Below are positions 14,786 to 22,498 of a DNA stretch of 26,896 nt, one piece after another. Location of the stretch: the NCBI GenBank assembly GCA_958348245.1, contig CATVYJ010000014.1:1-26896 (forward strand), given 5' to 3'. The position numbers and the translations under genes are program-made. The notes under the pieces were generated by a model, which saw nothing but the letters and a program-made list of their open reading frames with translations, was not told where the DNA came from and did no database searches. The stretch comes from an uncultured Veillonellaceae bacterium (GTDB lineage Bacteria > Bacillota > Negativicutes > Veillonellales > Dialisteraceae). Position 1 is the stretch's first letter. Every line of letters begins with the position of its first letter.

Positions 14786-15538
14786 TTACGATCTGAGGGT
14801 CAGGACCTTCGGGCCGTCTTTCGTGATGGCTACGGTGTGCTCAATGTGCGCGGCGGGCTTGCCGTCGGCAGTCACTACGCCCCATCCGTCCCGAAGCGTC
14901 AGGATTTCCGGGCTGCCCATCGTAATCATCGGTTCGATGCAGATCACCATGCCTTCTTCCAGGCGCGGTCCGTGTCCCGGCGTACCGTAGTTCGGCACTT
15001 CCGGATCTTCATGCATGTCGGTACCAATCCCATGTCCTACATATTCCCGCAGCACGCCGTACCCGTAGGGCGCGACGGTCTTTTCCACTGCGTGTCCGAT
15101 ATCGCCTATATGGTTCCCCGGCACTGCCTGCTTTATACCGGCAAAAAGAGCCTGTTCAGTCACCTGGATAAGCTGAAGATTTTTCTTATTGGTGTGACCG
15201 ACAGGAATGGTAATGGCAGAATCACCCATATAACCATTCAATTCTACCACAAGATCGATGGAAATGATATCTCCCTTGCGAAGAATTTTTTTTGCCGAAG
15301 GGATGCCGTGAACGACCATATCGTTCACAGAAGTACAGAGGGAAGCGGGGTACCCCTCATAGCCTTTGCAGCTGGGGATCCCGCCGTGACTCCGAATGTA
15401 CTCTTCTGCAATACGGTCCAGTTCGAGTGTCGAGATGCCCGGCCTGACGGTCCTCTCCAGGAGGGAGAGGGTATCTGCCGTCAGTTTTGACGCGAGGGCG
15501 ATTTTCTCAATTTCTTCCGGGGTCCGTATGGTAATCAT
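14786..15538 (-). CDS. map: Methionine aminopeptidase, type I
   Basis: Removes the initiator methionine from new proteins. The 250-residue pita-bread fold shows all five metal ligands: D95, D106 (MGDSA), H169 (GHGIG), E202 (CIEPM) and E233 (HIEHT), plus the substrate-binding His in VVHGIP. I chose ATG at 15538, which overlaps the adk stop by 4 nt (ATGA) and has GAAGAAGG 7 nt upstream. The frame is open to 15619, but that region is the end of adk read in another frame. There is no N-terminal zinc-finger extension. Confidence 0.98.
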   Translation of the reverse strand: MITIRTPEEIEKIALASKLTADTLSLLERTVRPGISTLELDRIAEEYIRSHGGIPSCKGYEGYPASLCTSVNDMVVHGIPSAKKILRKGDIISIDLVVELNGYMGDSAITIPVGHTNKKNLQLIQVTEQALFAGIKQAVPGNHIGDIGHAVEKTVAPYGYGVLREYVGHGIGTDMHEDPEVPNYGTPGHGPRLEEGMVICIEPMITMGSPEILTLRDGWGVVTADGKPAAHIEHTVAITKDGPKVLTLRS

Positions 15539-16188
15539 TTTGCTGCCTTCTTCAGTGCCGCTTCGATCTGGGCGTGCACGTCTTCCATGGACTGATTGCC
15601 GTCGATGTCGTAGAGGCATCCGCTGGCTTTGTAGTAATCAATCAACGGTTTCGTGGACGTCTCGTATACGGAGAGGCGCTGGCTGACGGTTTCGGCCTTG
15701 TCGTCGTCTCTCTGATAGAGTTCGCCGCCGCAGTTGTCGCAGACGCCGGCCGTTTTCGGCGGGCGGAATTCCTTATGGAAGGAAGCGCCGCACTTCCGGC
15801 AGACATAGCGTCCGCTGATCCGCTTCACAAGGTCGTCCTTGTCGGCGGAGATATTGAGCACCGCCGTGAGGGTGATGCCCATGTCGTGAAGGATGGCGTC
15901 GAGCGCGGCGGCCTGCGCGGTCGTGCGCGGGAAGCCGTCCAGAATCCATCCTTTTCTGCAGTCGTCCTGCGCGAGGCGTTCCTTGACGATGCCTACGGTG
16001 ACGCTGTCCGGTACGAGCGCCCCTCTGTCCATGTAGCTTTTGGCTTCTTTGCCCAGAGCTGTGCCGGATTTGACCGCTGCGCGGAACATATCTCCGGTGG
16101 AAATCTGCGGGATGCCGTATTCACTGATCAGACGTTCCGCCTGGGTGCCTTTGCCGGCGCCGGGCGGTCCCATTAACAAGATATACAT
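15535..16188 (-). CDS. adk: Adenylate kinase (zinc LID type)
   Basis: Interconverts ATP plus AMP and two ADP. The 217-residue protein has the P-loop GPPGAGKGT (residues 7-15), the AMP-binding region with DGFPRT (84-89), and a long LID with four cysteines C130, C133, C150 and C153 that would bind structural zinc. The zinc LID is typical of Gram-positive lineages and supports the Firmicute assignment. The gene is placed between secY and map, as is common in Firmicutes. Confidence 0.98.
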   Translation of the reverse strand: MYILLMGPPGAGKGTQAERLISEYGIPQISTGDMFRAAVKSGTALGKEAKSYMDRGALVPDSVTVGIVKERLAQDDCRKGWILDGFPRTTAQAAALDAILHDMGITLTAVLNISADKDDLVKRISGRYVCRKCGASFHKEFRPPKTAGVCDNCGGELYQRDDDKAETVSQRLSVYETSTKPLIDYYKASGCLYDIDGNQSMEDVHAQIEAALKKAAK

Positions 16189-16201
16189 AATCCCTTACTC
16201 C

Positions 16202-17464
16202 TTATTTGATAAAGCCCTGATAATGGCGGTTTACCATGAGCGACTGGGCCTGGCGCATCGTATCGAGGGCCACGCCCACGATGATGAGGAGGGCGGTGCC
16301 GCCGAAGTAAACGCCCTGGATGCCGGTCAGATTTCCGATGAAGTTCGGAAGGATCGCGATGACCGCCAGGAAAATGGCCCCGGACAGGGTAATCCTCGTG
16401 AGGACTTTGTCCACATAGGTCATGGTCGGTTTGCCCGGACGAATGCCCGGAATAAATCCGCCGTATTTCTTCATGTTATCGGCCAGGTCCTGCACGTTGA
16501 CCGTGATGGCCGTGTAGAAATAGGTGAATACTACGATCAGGAATGCATAGCAGATGGTGTTGGCCCAGGTGCCCCAGCTGAAGAAGTTCGCCACGGCCTG
16601 AATCCATTCCACATGAATGAACTGGGCGAGCGTGACGGGCATCATCAGGATGGACGATGCAAAGATGATCGGAATGACGCCGGCCTGATTGACCTTGAGA
16701 GGCAGGAAGCTGTTGTGGCCTCCGTACATCTTGCGGCCGATGACGCGCTTGGCGTACTGAATCGGGATGCGGCGCTGCCCTTCATTGACTTCGATGACCA
16801 CAGCGATCATGGCGAGGGCAATGACGAGGAAAAGCAGACACTGGAAGGGGCTGATGGTGCCCACCTTGAGGTACTCGATGATGGTATTCACCGCATCGGG
16901 GAACCGGGCCACGATGCCAGCGAAGATGATCAGGGAGATGCCGTTGCCGATGCCTTTCTCGGTGATCTGTTCACCGATCCACATGAGAAGGCAGGTGCCG
17001 GCGGTCAGCACGATGCAGATGAAGATCACATAGAACCAGCTGTTGTCTACGAGAGCGTTGTTGATCCGAAGGCCGTACGCCATGCCGAATGCCTGGATAA
17101 AGCCGAGGAATACCGTCCCGTAGCGGGTCACTTTCTGAATCTTCTTGTACCCTTCCTGGCCGTCTTTCCGCCACTCTTCAAACGTGGGGACGACAGCCGT
17201 GAGGAGCTGCATGATAATGGAGGCGTTGATGTACGGGGTAATGCTCATCGCAAAGATGGAGAATTTACTCAGCGCACCGCCTGCGAATAAATCGAGAAAG
17301 CCGAAGAGGTTGCCTGCGGAAAACAGGCTCTCAATGACGGAGGCGTCAACCCCCGGCACGGGGATATGCACCCCGAGCCGGAAGACGACGAACATGACAA
17401 AGGTGAAAATGATGCGATCCTTCAATTCCTTATTGCTTAAAAGGTTTTCGAGGACGGTACTCAT
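16202..17464 (-). CDS. secY: Preprotein translocase subunit SecY
   Basis: The 420-residue channel of the Sec translocon in the inner membrane. About ten hydrophobic helices are visible. RLGVHIPVPGVD near residues 29-40 is the conserved segment after the first helix, and the cytoplasmic loops GQRRIPIQYAKR and PGIRPGKPT match SecY. The stop is 13 nt before adk and the start 1 nt after the rplO stop. It would export the autotransporter and insert the pump and adaptor encoded elsewhere in the window. Confidence 0.98.
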   Translation of the reverse strand: MSTVLENLLSNKELKDRIIFTFVMFVVFRLGVHIPVPGVDASVIESLFSAGNLFGFLDLFAGGALSKFSIFAMSITPYINASIIMQLLTAVVPTFEEWRKDGQEGYKKIQKVTRYGTVFLGFIQAFGMAYGLRINNALVDNSWFYVIFICIVLTAGTCLLMWIGEQITEKGIGNGISLIIFAGIVARFPDAVNTIIEYLKVGTISPFQCLLFLVIALAMIAVVIEVNEGQRRIPIQYAKRVIGRKMYGGHNSFLPLKVNQAGVIPIIFASSILMMPVTLAQFIHVEWIQAVANFFSWGTWANTICYAFLIVVFTYFYTAITVNVQDLADNMKKYGGFIPGIRPGKPTMTYVDKVLTRITLSGAIFLAVIAILPNFIGNLTGIQGVYFGGTALLIIVGVALDTMRQAQSLMVNRHYQGFIK

Positions 17465-17465
17465 T

Positions 17466-17906
17466 TTACTTCACCTCTGCTTTTCCACCCGCTGCTTCAA
17501 TTTTCTGCTGTGCGGATTTGGTGAAGCCCTGTGCCTCAACGGTCAGAGACTTGGTCAGTTCACCGTTTCCGAGTACACGCACGCCGTCGAGGACATTCTT
17601 GAGAATGCCTTTTTCAATCAGAGATGCCGGGGTCACGGTTTCTCCATTGTCAAAAGCATTCAGCTGTTCGACGTTGACTTCCGCATACTGCTTGGCCAGC
17701 ACGTTTTTGAATCCGCGCTTCGGCAGACGGCGGTACAGAGGCATCTGGCCGCCTTCAAATCCCGGACGGACGCCGCCGCCGGATCTGGCGTTCTGGCCCT
17801 TCGCGCCGCGGGTGGACTGTTTGCCCATGCCGGAGCCGAGGCCGCGGCCGACGCGGCGGCGCACTCTGGTGGAACCTTCCGCAGGTTTCAGTTCATGCAG
17901 TTTCAT
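17466..17906 (-). CDS. rplO: 50S ribosomal protein L15
   Basis: A 146-residue large-subunit protein. The Arg/Gly-rich N-terminus (RRRVGRGLGSGMGKQSTRG) and the GFEGGQMPLYRRLPKRGF segment identify it, and the C-terminal globular domain is complete. It is separated from secY by one base, so the two are probably translationally coupled. Confidence 0.98.
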   Translation of the reverse strand: MKLHELKPAEGSTRVRRRVGRGLGSGMGKQSTRGAKGQNARSGGGVRPGFEGGQMPLYRRLPKRGFKNVLAKQYAEVNVEQLNAFDNGETVTPASLIEKGILKNVLDGVRVLGNGELTKSLTVEAQGFTKSAQQKIEAAGGKAEVK

Positions 17907-17925
17907 ATCGTAGCACCTCCTTCTC

Positions 17926-18105
17926 TTAGTGTTCCTTGACTTCGACCAGATGGCGTACTTTATGAAGCATGCCCTTGATCTGCGGAGTCAGTTCCTGTTC
18001 AACAGAGGAATGGGTCTTCTTGAGGCCCAGAGCCTTGATGGTCGCGATCTGCTCAGGTCTGGAGCCGATCACGCTTTTCTTCAGAGTAATGGTTGCTTTG
18101 CTCAT
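17926..18105 (-). CDS. rpmD: 50S ribosomal protein L30
   Basis: A 59-residue protein: MSKATITLKKSVIGSRPEQ, then IKALGLKKTHSSV and KGMLHKVRHLVEV. These match the short bacterial L30. The gene is too short for routine long-frame calls but lies exactly between rpsE and rplO, with an AGGAGAACG site before the ATG at 18105. Confidence 0.97.
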   Translation of the reverse strand: MSKATITLKKSVIGSRPEQIATIKALGLKKTHSSVEQELTPQIKGMLHKVRHLVEVKEH

Positions 18106-18119
18106 GATCGTTCTCCTAA

Positions 18120-18623
18120 TCAGGCGTTATAAATTTCGTCCAGGGTCTTGCCGCGGAGCGCTGCGACGGTCTGCGCGTTTTCGAGTTTGCCCAGCGCGTC
18201 GAGGGTCGCTCTTACCATGTTGATCGGGTTGGAAGAACCGAGGGACTTCGTGAGGATATTGCGGATGCCTGCGAGTTCGAGGACCGCACGGGTCGGGCCG
18301 CCTGCGATGATGCCGCAGCCTTCTGCCGCCGGCTTCATGAAGACTTTGCCCGCGCCGTAGGTGCCGAGCGCTTCGTGCGGAATGGTGCCGTTCTTTGTCG
18401 CCACGGTGATCATGTTCTTCTTCGCATCTTCGACGCCCTTGCGGATGGCTTCCGGAACTTCAGCAGCTTTCCCGAGGCCTGCGCCGACCTTGCCCTTTCC
18501 GTCGCCCACTACCACGACTGCGGCAAAGGAAAAGCGGCGGCCGCCTTTAACAACTTTAGCAACCCGGTTGATGAAAACGACGTTTTCCTGCAGATCGGAT
18601 TCCGGTTTTTCAAATCTTGGCAT
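18120..18623 (-). CDS. rpsE: 30S ribosomal protein S5
   Basis: A 167-residue protein near the decoding centre and mRNA entry. The double-stranded-RNA-binding-like N-terminal domain contains GGRRFSFAAVVVVGDGKGKVG; the C-terminal domain contains GGPTRAVLELAGI and SLGSSNPINMVRA. Start at 18623 with AAAGGAGAC upstream. Confidence 0.98.
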   Translation of the reverse strand: MPRFEKPESDLQENVVFINRVAKVVKGGRRFSFAAVVVVGDGKGKVGAGLGKAAEVPEAIRKGVEDAKKNMITVATKNGTIPHEALGTYGAGKVFMKPAAEGCGIIAGGPTRAVLELAGIRNILTKSLGSSNPINMVRATLDALGKLENAQTVAALRGKTLDEIYNA

Positions 18624-18641
18624 GTGCTTGTCTCCTTTGGC

Positions 18642-19007
18642 TTAAAACTTCAGGCCGCCTTCGCGAGCGCCTTCAGCGAGAGCTTTCACTCTGCCGTGAT
18701 AAATGTAGCCGCCGCGGTCGAATACTACAGTGTCGATTCCCTTTTCGAGCGCTCTCTTTGCCACGAGACGGCCCACTTCCGCAGCCGCTTCGGCATTGCC
18801 GCCGTAGGGGAATTTTTCCTTGATTTCCTTGTCCAGGGTGTTGGCCGATACGAGGGTGACGCCCGCCACATCGTCGATCACCTGGGCGTAGATGTGCTGC
18901 AGGGAACGGAATACGTTCAGACGCGGACGCTCTGCAGTACCGGAGATTTTTTTACGGAGACGAAGATGGCGGCGAACCACTGCATCTCTGCTTGCATTTT
19001 TACGCAT
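18642..19007 (-). CDS. rplR: 50S ribosomal protein L18
   Basis: A 121-residue 5S-rRNA-binding protein of the central protuberance. GTAERPRLNVFRSLQHIYAQ and the end VKALAEGAREGGLKF are typical. The basic N-terminus (RRHLRLRKKI) reaches the 5S rRNA. It lies between rplF and rpsE with 18-nt gaps on both sides. Confidence 0.98.
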   Translation of the reverse strand: MRKNASRDAVVRRHLRLRKKISGTAERPRLNVFRSLQHIYAQVIDDVAGVTLVSANTLDKEIKEKFPYGGNAEAAAEVGRLVAKRALEKGIDTVVFDRGGYIYHGRVKALAEGAREGGLKF

Positions 19008-19025
19008 ATTTCATTGCCTCCTGTC

Positions 19026-19568
19026 TTACTTCGTTGCGCCGGTCTTACCAGCCTTGCGGCGTACATATTCGCCTGCATAGCGGATGCCCTTGCCTTTATA
19101 CGGTTCCGGTTCGCGCCATGCGCGGATTTCTGCGGCCACCATGCCGACCTTTTCCTTGTCTGCGCCGGATACGACGATGACAACGGAAGAGGGGCAGCTG
19201 ATGGTGATGCCTTCCGGCGGGGTCACAATGACCGGATGGGAGAAGCCCAGGGACAGTTTCAGGTTCGTGCCCTGCATCTGCGCGTTGTAGCCGACGCCCT
19301 GGATTTCCAGTCTCTTTTCAAATCCCTGGGTGACGCCCACCACCATGTTGTTGATGAGGGTGCGGGTCAGTCCATGCAGGGACCGTTCCTTGATATTGTC
19401 GTTCGGACGGGTCACATGGATGACATTGTCTTCCATGGTGATGGTCATTTCTTCATTCAGTGTACGGGAAAGGGTGCCTTTCGGTCCTTTTACGGTAACG
19501 GTATGTCCGTCGATCTTGACTTCTACGCCTGCCGGTACCGCAATCGGTGCTCTGCCTATTCTTGACAT
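19026..19568 (-). CDS. rplF: 50S ribosomal protein L6
   Basis: A 180-residue protein near the factor-binding site, made of two related domains. MSRIGRAPIAVPAGVEV starts the first, and the C-terminal KGKGIRYAGEYVRRKAGKTG is the hallmark of the second. An AGGAGGAAT site precedes the start. Confidence 0.98.
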   Translation of the reverse strand: MSRIGRAPIAVPAGVEVKIDGHTVTVKGPKGTLSRTLNEEMTITMEDNVIHVTRPNDNIKERSLHGLTRTLINNMVVGVTQGFEKRLEIQGVGYNAQMQGTNLKLSLGFSHPVIVTPPEGITISCPSSVVIVVSGADKEKVGMVAAEIRAWREPEPYKGKGIRYAGEYVRRKAGKTGATK

Positions 19569-19582
19569 GTTATTCCTCCTGC

Positions 19583-19981
19583 TTACCAGACATATGCGAG
19601 AACTTCGCCGCCAAGGCCTTCTTTACGGGCTTTCTTGTCGGTCATGATTCCCTTGGACGTGGAAATGATGGCGATGCCGAGGCCGCCCAGTACGCGGGGC
19701 AGATCTTCTTTGCCGGCGTATACGCGCAGGCCCGGTTTGGAAATTCTCTTCAGACCCTTGATGACCTTTTCACGGTTCGCGCCGTACTTCAGGGAAGCGC
19801 GGAGCACCTGGTGGCCGTCCACCTCGATCTGTTCACAGTTTCTGATAAACCCTTCGTCCTTCAAAATTTCAAGCATGGCCGCTTTGATTTTAGAAGCAGG
19901 CATATCCACTTTTTCATGATATGCATCGTTCGCGTTACGAATACGGGTAAGCATATCCGCAATCGGATCGGTTGTTACCAT
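19583..19981 (-). CDS. rpsH: 30S ribosomal protein S8
   Basis: A 132-residue primary 16S-rRNA-binding protein. TDPIADMLTRIRNAND at the start and STSKGIMTDKKARKEGLGGEVLAYVW at the end (quoted in part here as the STSKGIMTD and GGEVLAYVW motifs) are diagnostic. In E. coli S8 represses the spc operon through the rplX-rplE region; no matching mRNA site was identified here. Confidence 0.98.
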   Translation of the reverse strand: MVTTDPIADMLTRIRNANDAYHEKVDMPASKIKAAMLEILKDEGFIRNCEQIEVDGHQVLRASLKYGANREKVIKGLKRISKPGLRVYAGKEDLPRVLGGLGIAIISTSKGIMTDKKARKEGLGGEVLAYVW

Positions 19982-20005
19982 ATATATAATCCTCCTTCCA
20001 GAATG

Positions 20006-20275
20006 TTACCAGCTTGCTTTTCTGACGCCCGGGATTTCTCCACGGTATGCCAGGTCGCGGAACTGGTTGCGGCAGATGCCGAATTTACGCATATAGCCAT
20101 GGGGACGGCCGGTCAGTTTGCAGCGGTTGTGCAGACGGGTCGGGGATGCGTTGCGGGGCAGTTTGCTCAGAGCTTCCCAGTCGCCGGCTTCTTTGAGCGC
20201 CTGACGTTTGGCCGCATATTTCTGGACTGCGAGTTCTCTCTTCTTCTCGCGTTCCAACATAGACTTCTTTGCCAT
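20006..20275 (-). CDS. rpsN: 30S ribosomal protein S14, zinc-independent long form
   Basis: An 89-residue protein of the 30S head. Its C-terminal part (LTGRPHGYMRKFGICRNQF) is clear S14, but the two CXXC zinc pairs of the short form are broken: C52 is followed two residues later by T55, and C68 by Q71. Together with the extended N-terminal ~28 residues (MLEREKKRELAVQKYAAKRQ) this marks the zinc-free (C-) type. It occupies the usual place between rplE and rpsH, where Bacillus-like Firmicutes carry the 61-residue zinc form. Confidence 0.97.
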   Translation of the reverse strand: MAKKSMLEREKKRELAVQKYAAKRQALKEAGDWEALSKLPRNASPTRLHNRCKLTGRPHGYMRKFGICRNQFRDLAYRGEIPGVRKASW

Positions 20276-20288
20276 ATTGTCCTCCTGC

Positions 20289-20828
20289 TTATTTCTTGAA
20301 CGGCATGCCGAATCTGGTGAGAAGCTCCCGCGCTTCTTCGTCGGTCTTCGCTGTCGTGACTACAATGATATCCATACCGCGGAGCTTGTCGATTTTTTCA
20401 TAGTCGACTTCCGGGAAGATCAGCTGTTCCTTCACGCCGAAGGCATAGTTGCCGCGGCCGTCGAAGCTCTGCGCGCTGATGCCGCGGAAATCGCGGACGC
20501 GGGGAAGAGCGATATTGATGAGGCGGTCGAGGAATTCATACATTCTGTCGCCGCGGAGAGTCACTTTGCAGCCGAGGGGCATGCCTTCGCGGATATGCCA
20601 TGCCGCGAGAGATTTTTTCGCTTTGCAGATGATCGGCTTCTGGCCGGTGATCGCCGCAAGGTCGGAGGCCGCTGCGTCGACGGCTTTCGCGTTGGTCGTC
20701 GCTTCGCCTACGCCGATGTTGATGACGATTTTTTCCAGCTTCGGGATTTCCATGGCGTTCTTATAGCCGAACTTTTCCTGCATGGCAGTTCTGATTTCTG
20801 CTGTATACAAGTCTTTTAATCTGGACAT
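20289..20828 (-). CDS. rplE: 50S ribosomal protein L5
   Basis: A 179-residue 5S-rRNA-binding protein that contacts S13 across the subunit interface. MEIPKLEKIVINIGVGEA, GMPLGCKVTLRGDRMYEFL and RGMDIIVVTTAKTDEEAR are family marks. It lies 13 nt before rpsN. Confidence 0.98.
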   Translation of the reverse strand: MSRLKDLYTAEIRTAMQEKFGYKNAMEIPKLEKIVINIGVGEATTNAKAVDAAASDLAAITGQKPIICKAKKSLAAWHIREGMPLGCKVTLRGDRMYEFLDRLINIALPRVRDFRGISAQSFDGRGNYAFGVKEQLIFPEVDYEKIDKLRGMDIIVVTTAKTDEEARELLTRFGMPFKK

Positions 20829-20844
20829 GTTTTCCTCCCTCCGC

Positions 20845-21171
20845 TTATTCCTTGTCGATCACAGCGCCGCTCTTCACAGCTGCTCTGACGTAGGAGCCGT
20901 CAGCCTGCTGAATCTTTTTGATGCGGGTCGGTTTTTTCGTTTCCGGGTCCAGGATCATTACGTTGGATACGTGGATCGGAGCTTCTTTGGAAATGATGCC
21001 GCCCTTCGGGTTTTTCTGGGTGGGCTTCGTGTGCCGCTTCACCATGTTGACGCCTTCGACGACTACACGGTTCTTGTCGGGCATAGCGGCTTTGATCTTG
21101 CCCTGTTTGCCTTTATCCTTGCCGGCAATGACCACTACGGTGTCACCGGTTTTTACGTGTAAATGGCTCAT
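20845..21171 (-). CDS. rplX: 50S ribosomal protein L24
   Basis: A 108-residue assembly-initiating protein at the tunnel exit. The KOW motif begins near residue 6 (VKTGDTVVVIAGKDKGKQGKI) and is followed by VEGVNMVKRHTKP. A GGGAGG site precedes the ATG. Confidence 0.98.
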   Translation of the reverse strand: MSHLHVKTGDTVVVIAGKDKGKQGKIKAAMPDKNRVVVEGVNMVKRHTKPTQKNPKGGIISKEAPIHVSNVMILDPETKKPTRIKKIQQADGSYVRAAVKSGAVIDKE

Positions 21172-21184
21172 CGTGTACCTCCCA

Positions 21185-21553
21185 TCAGAGCACTTCCGGC
21201 GCGAGGGAAATGATCTTCATGAAATCTTTTTCACGGAGTTCTCTTGCGACCGGTCCGAAAATACGAGTCCCAATCGGGCTCTTGTCGTCTTTAATCAGGA
21301 CGACGGCATTTTCATCGAAACGGATATGAGAGCCGTCCGGACGGCTGATGCCGTTCACGGAGCGGACGATGACGCCCTTGACAACCTGGCTTTTCTTTAC
21401 AACGCCGCCTGGTGTTGCATCTTTAACAGTGCATACGACGATATCGCCGATGTTGCCGCTCTTGCGCCAGGAACCGCCCAGGACCTTAATGACCAGGACG
21501 CTCTTTGCGCCGGTATTGTCTGCAACGTTGAGTCTGCTTTCCTGCTGAATCAT
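21185..21553 (-). CDS. rplN: 50S ribosomal protein L14
   Basis: A 122-residue interface protein and the binding site of the silencing factor RsfS in other bacteria. MIQQESRLNVADNTGAKSV and the end FMKIISLAPEVL are standard. Full length, 13 nt before rplX. Confidence 0.98.
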   Translation of the reverse strand: MIQQESRLNVADNTGAKSVLVIKVLGGSWRKSGNIGDIVVCTVKDATPGGVVKKSQVVKGVIVRSVNGISRPDGSHIRFDENAVVLIKDDKSPIGTRIFGPVARELREKDFMKIISLAPEVL

Positions 21554-21580
21554 CGTGCCTATCCTCCTATATTCTCTCTA

Positions 21581-21841
21581 TTAATTCTGACGGGCAACGA
21601 TTTTTTCAACTCTCCAGCGCTTGTCGTGAGACAGCGGGCGGGTTTCTACGATGCGTACGGTGTCTCCGACGCGGCATTCGTTGTTTTCGTCATGCGCCTT
21701 GAATTTCGTTGTGGTGTTGATCGATTTATTATACAGCTTGTGGGGAACTTTACGTTCTACAGCGACGACGACCGTCTTGTCCATTTTGTTGCTGACGACG
21801 ACGCCCTGGCGCACTTTGCGCAAATTTCTTTCTTCTGCCAC
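21581..21841 (-). CDS. rpsQ: 30S ribosomal protein S17
   Basis: An 86-residue primary assembly protein with an OB fold; RQGVVVSNKMDKTVVVAVER and the TRPLSHDKRWRVEKIV segment identify it. I chose a GTG start at 21841 (reads VAEERNLRKVRQG, begun with fMet) because a perfect AGGAGG lies 7-8 nt upstream and 86 residues is the usual length. The frame also contains two ATGs at 21868 and 21865 that overlap the rpmC stop; these would add nine or eight residues and have only a weak site, so coupling from rpmC is the alternative. Confidence 0.95.
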   Translation of the reverse strand: MAEERNLRKVRQGVVVSNKMDKTVVVAVERKVPHKLYNKSINTTTKFKAHDENNECRVGDTVRIVETRPLSHDKRWRVEKIVARQN

Positions 21842-21864
21842 AGTTTTGTCCTCCTGCTTACTCA

Positions 21865-22071
21865 TCATGCCTTGTGGGCAGCTTTCAATTCTTCTTCACG
21901 CTGAACGGTCTTGATGCGGGCGATCGTTTTCTTCACTTCACGAATGCGTCCGGGATTTTCGAGCTGACCGGTAGCGAGCTGAAAACGGAGGTTAAACAGT
22001 TCTTCTTTCAAGCCGGCGACTTTTTCGTCCATTTCGGCAGCAGTGAGGTTGCGGATTTCATTGACCTTCAT
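21865..22071 (-). CDS. rpmC: 50S ribosomal protein L29
   Basis: A 68-residue two-helix protein at the tunnel exit, part of the docking area for signal-recognition particle and trigger factor. MKVNEIRNLTAAEMDEKV and ELFNLRFQLATGQLENPGRIR are diagnostic. I chose ATG at 22071, the usual beginning. An ATG seven codons earlier lies within the rplP end. The start is one base past the rplP stop, suggesting coupling. Confidence 0.97.
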   Translation of the reverse strand: MKVNEIRNLTAAEMDEKVAGLKEELFNLRFQLATGQLENPGRIREVKKTIARIKTVQREEELKAAHKA

Positions 22072-22072
22072 T

Positions 22073-22498
22073 TTATTCTGCCACTCCTTCATGTCCCTTG
22101 ACTACAAATTTGGTTTTGATCGGCAGTTTGTTGCCAGCCAGGCGCATGGCTTCTTTTGCAGTTTCCATCGGGATGCCCGCCATTTCGAACATGACGCGGC
22201 CCGGCTTCGCCACAGCTACCCAGTATTCTACGGAGCCCTTGCCGGAGCCCTGACGGGTGCCGAGCGGTTTTGCGGTGACCGGTTTGTCCGGGAAAATCTT
22301 GATCCATACTTTGCCGCCGCGCTTGGTGTAGCGGGTCATGGCGATACGAGCCGCTTCGATCTGGCGGTTGGTGATCCAAGACGGTTCGAGAGCGACCAGG
22401 CCGTAATCACCAAAAGTGACGGTGTTGCCGCGATGAGCTCTGCCCTTCATGCGGCCGCGGAACTGTTTGCGGTATTTTGTACGCTTCGGAATTAACAT
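22073..22498 (-). CDS. rplP: 50S ribosomal protein L16
   Basis: A 141-residue protein at the base of the central protuberance, contacting A-site tRNA. MLIPKRTKYRKQFRGRMKG at the start, and the loop GTRQGSGKGSVEYWVAVAK are typical. Its ATG shares one base with the rpsC stop (TAATG), and a GGAG site lies inside the rpsC end. Confidence 0.98.
   Translation of the reverse strand: MLIPKRTKYRKQFRGRMKGRAHRGNTVTFGDYGLVALEPSWITNRQIEAARIAMTRYTKRGGKVWIKIFPDKPVTAKPLGTRQGSGKGSVEYWVAVAKPGRVMFEMAGIPMETAKEAMRLAGNKLPIKTKFVVKGHEGVAE

Noticed and set aside
15539..15619. Extended N-terminus of methionine aminopeptidase
   Set aside because: The extension is the end of adk in another frame and is Arg-rich nonsense; ATG 15538 has a good site and the usual ATGA overlap.
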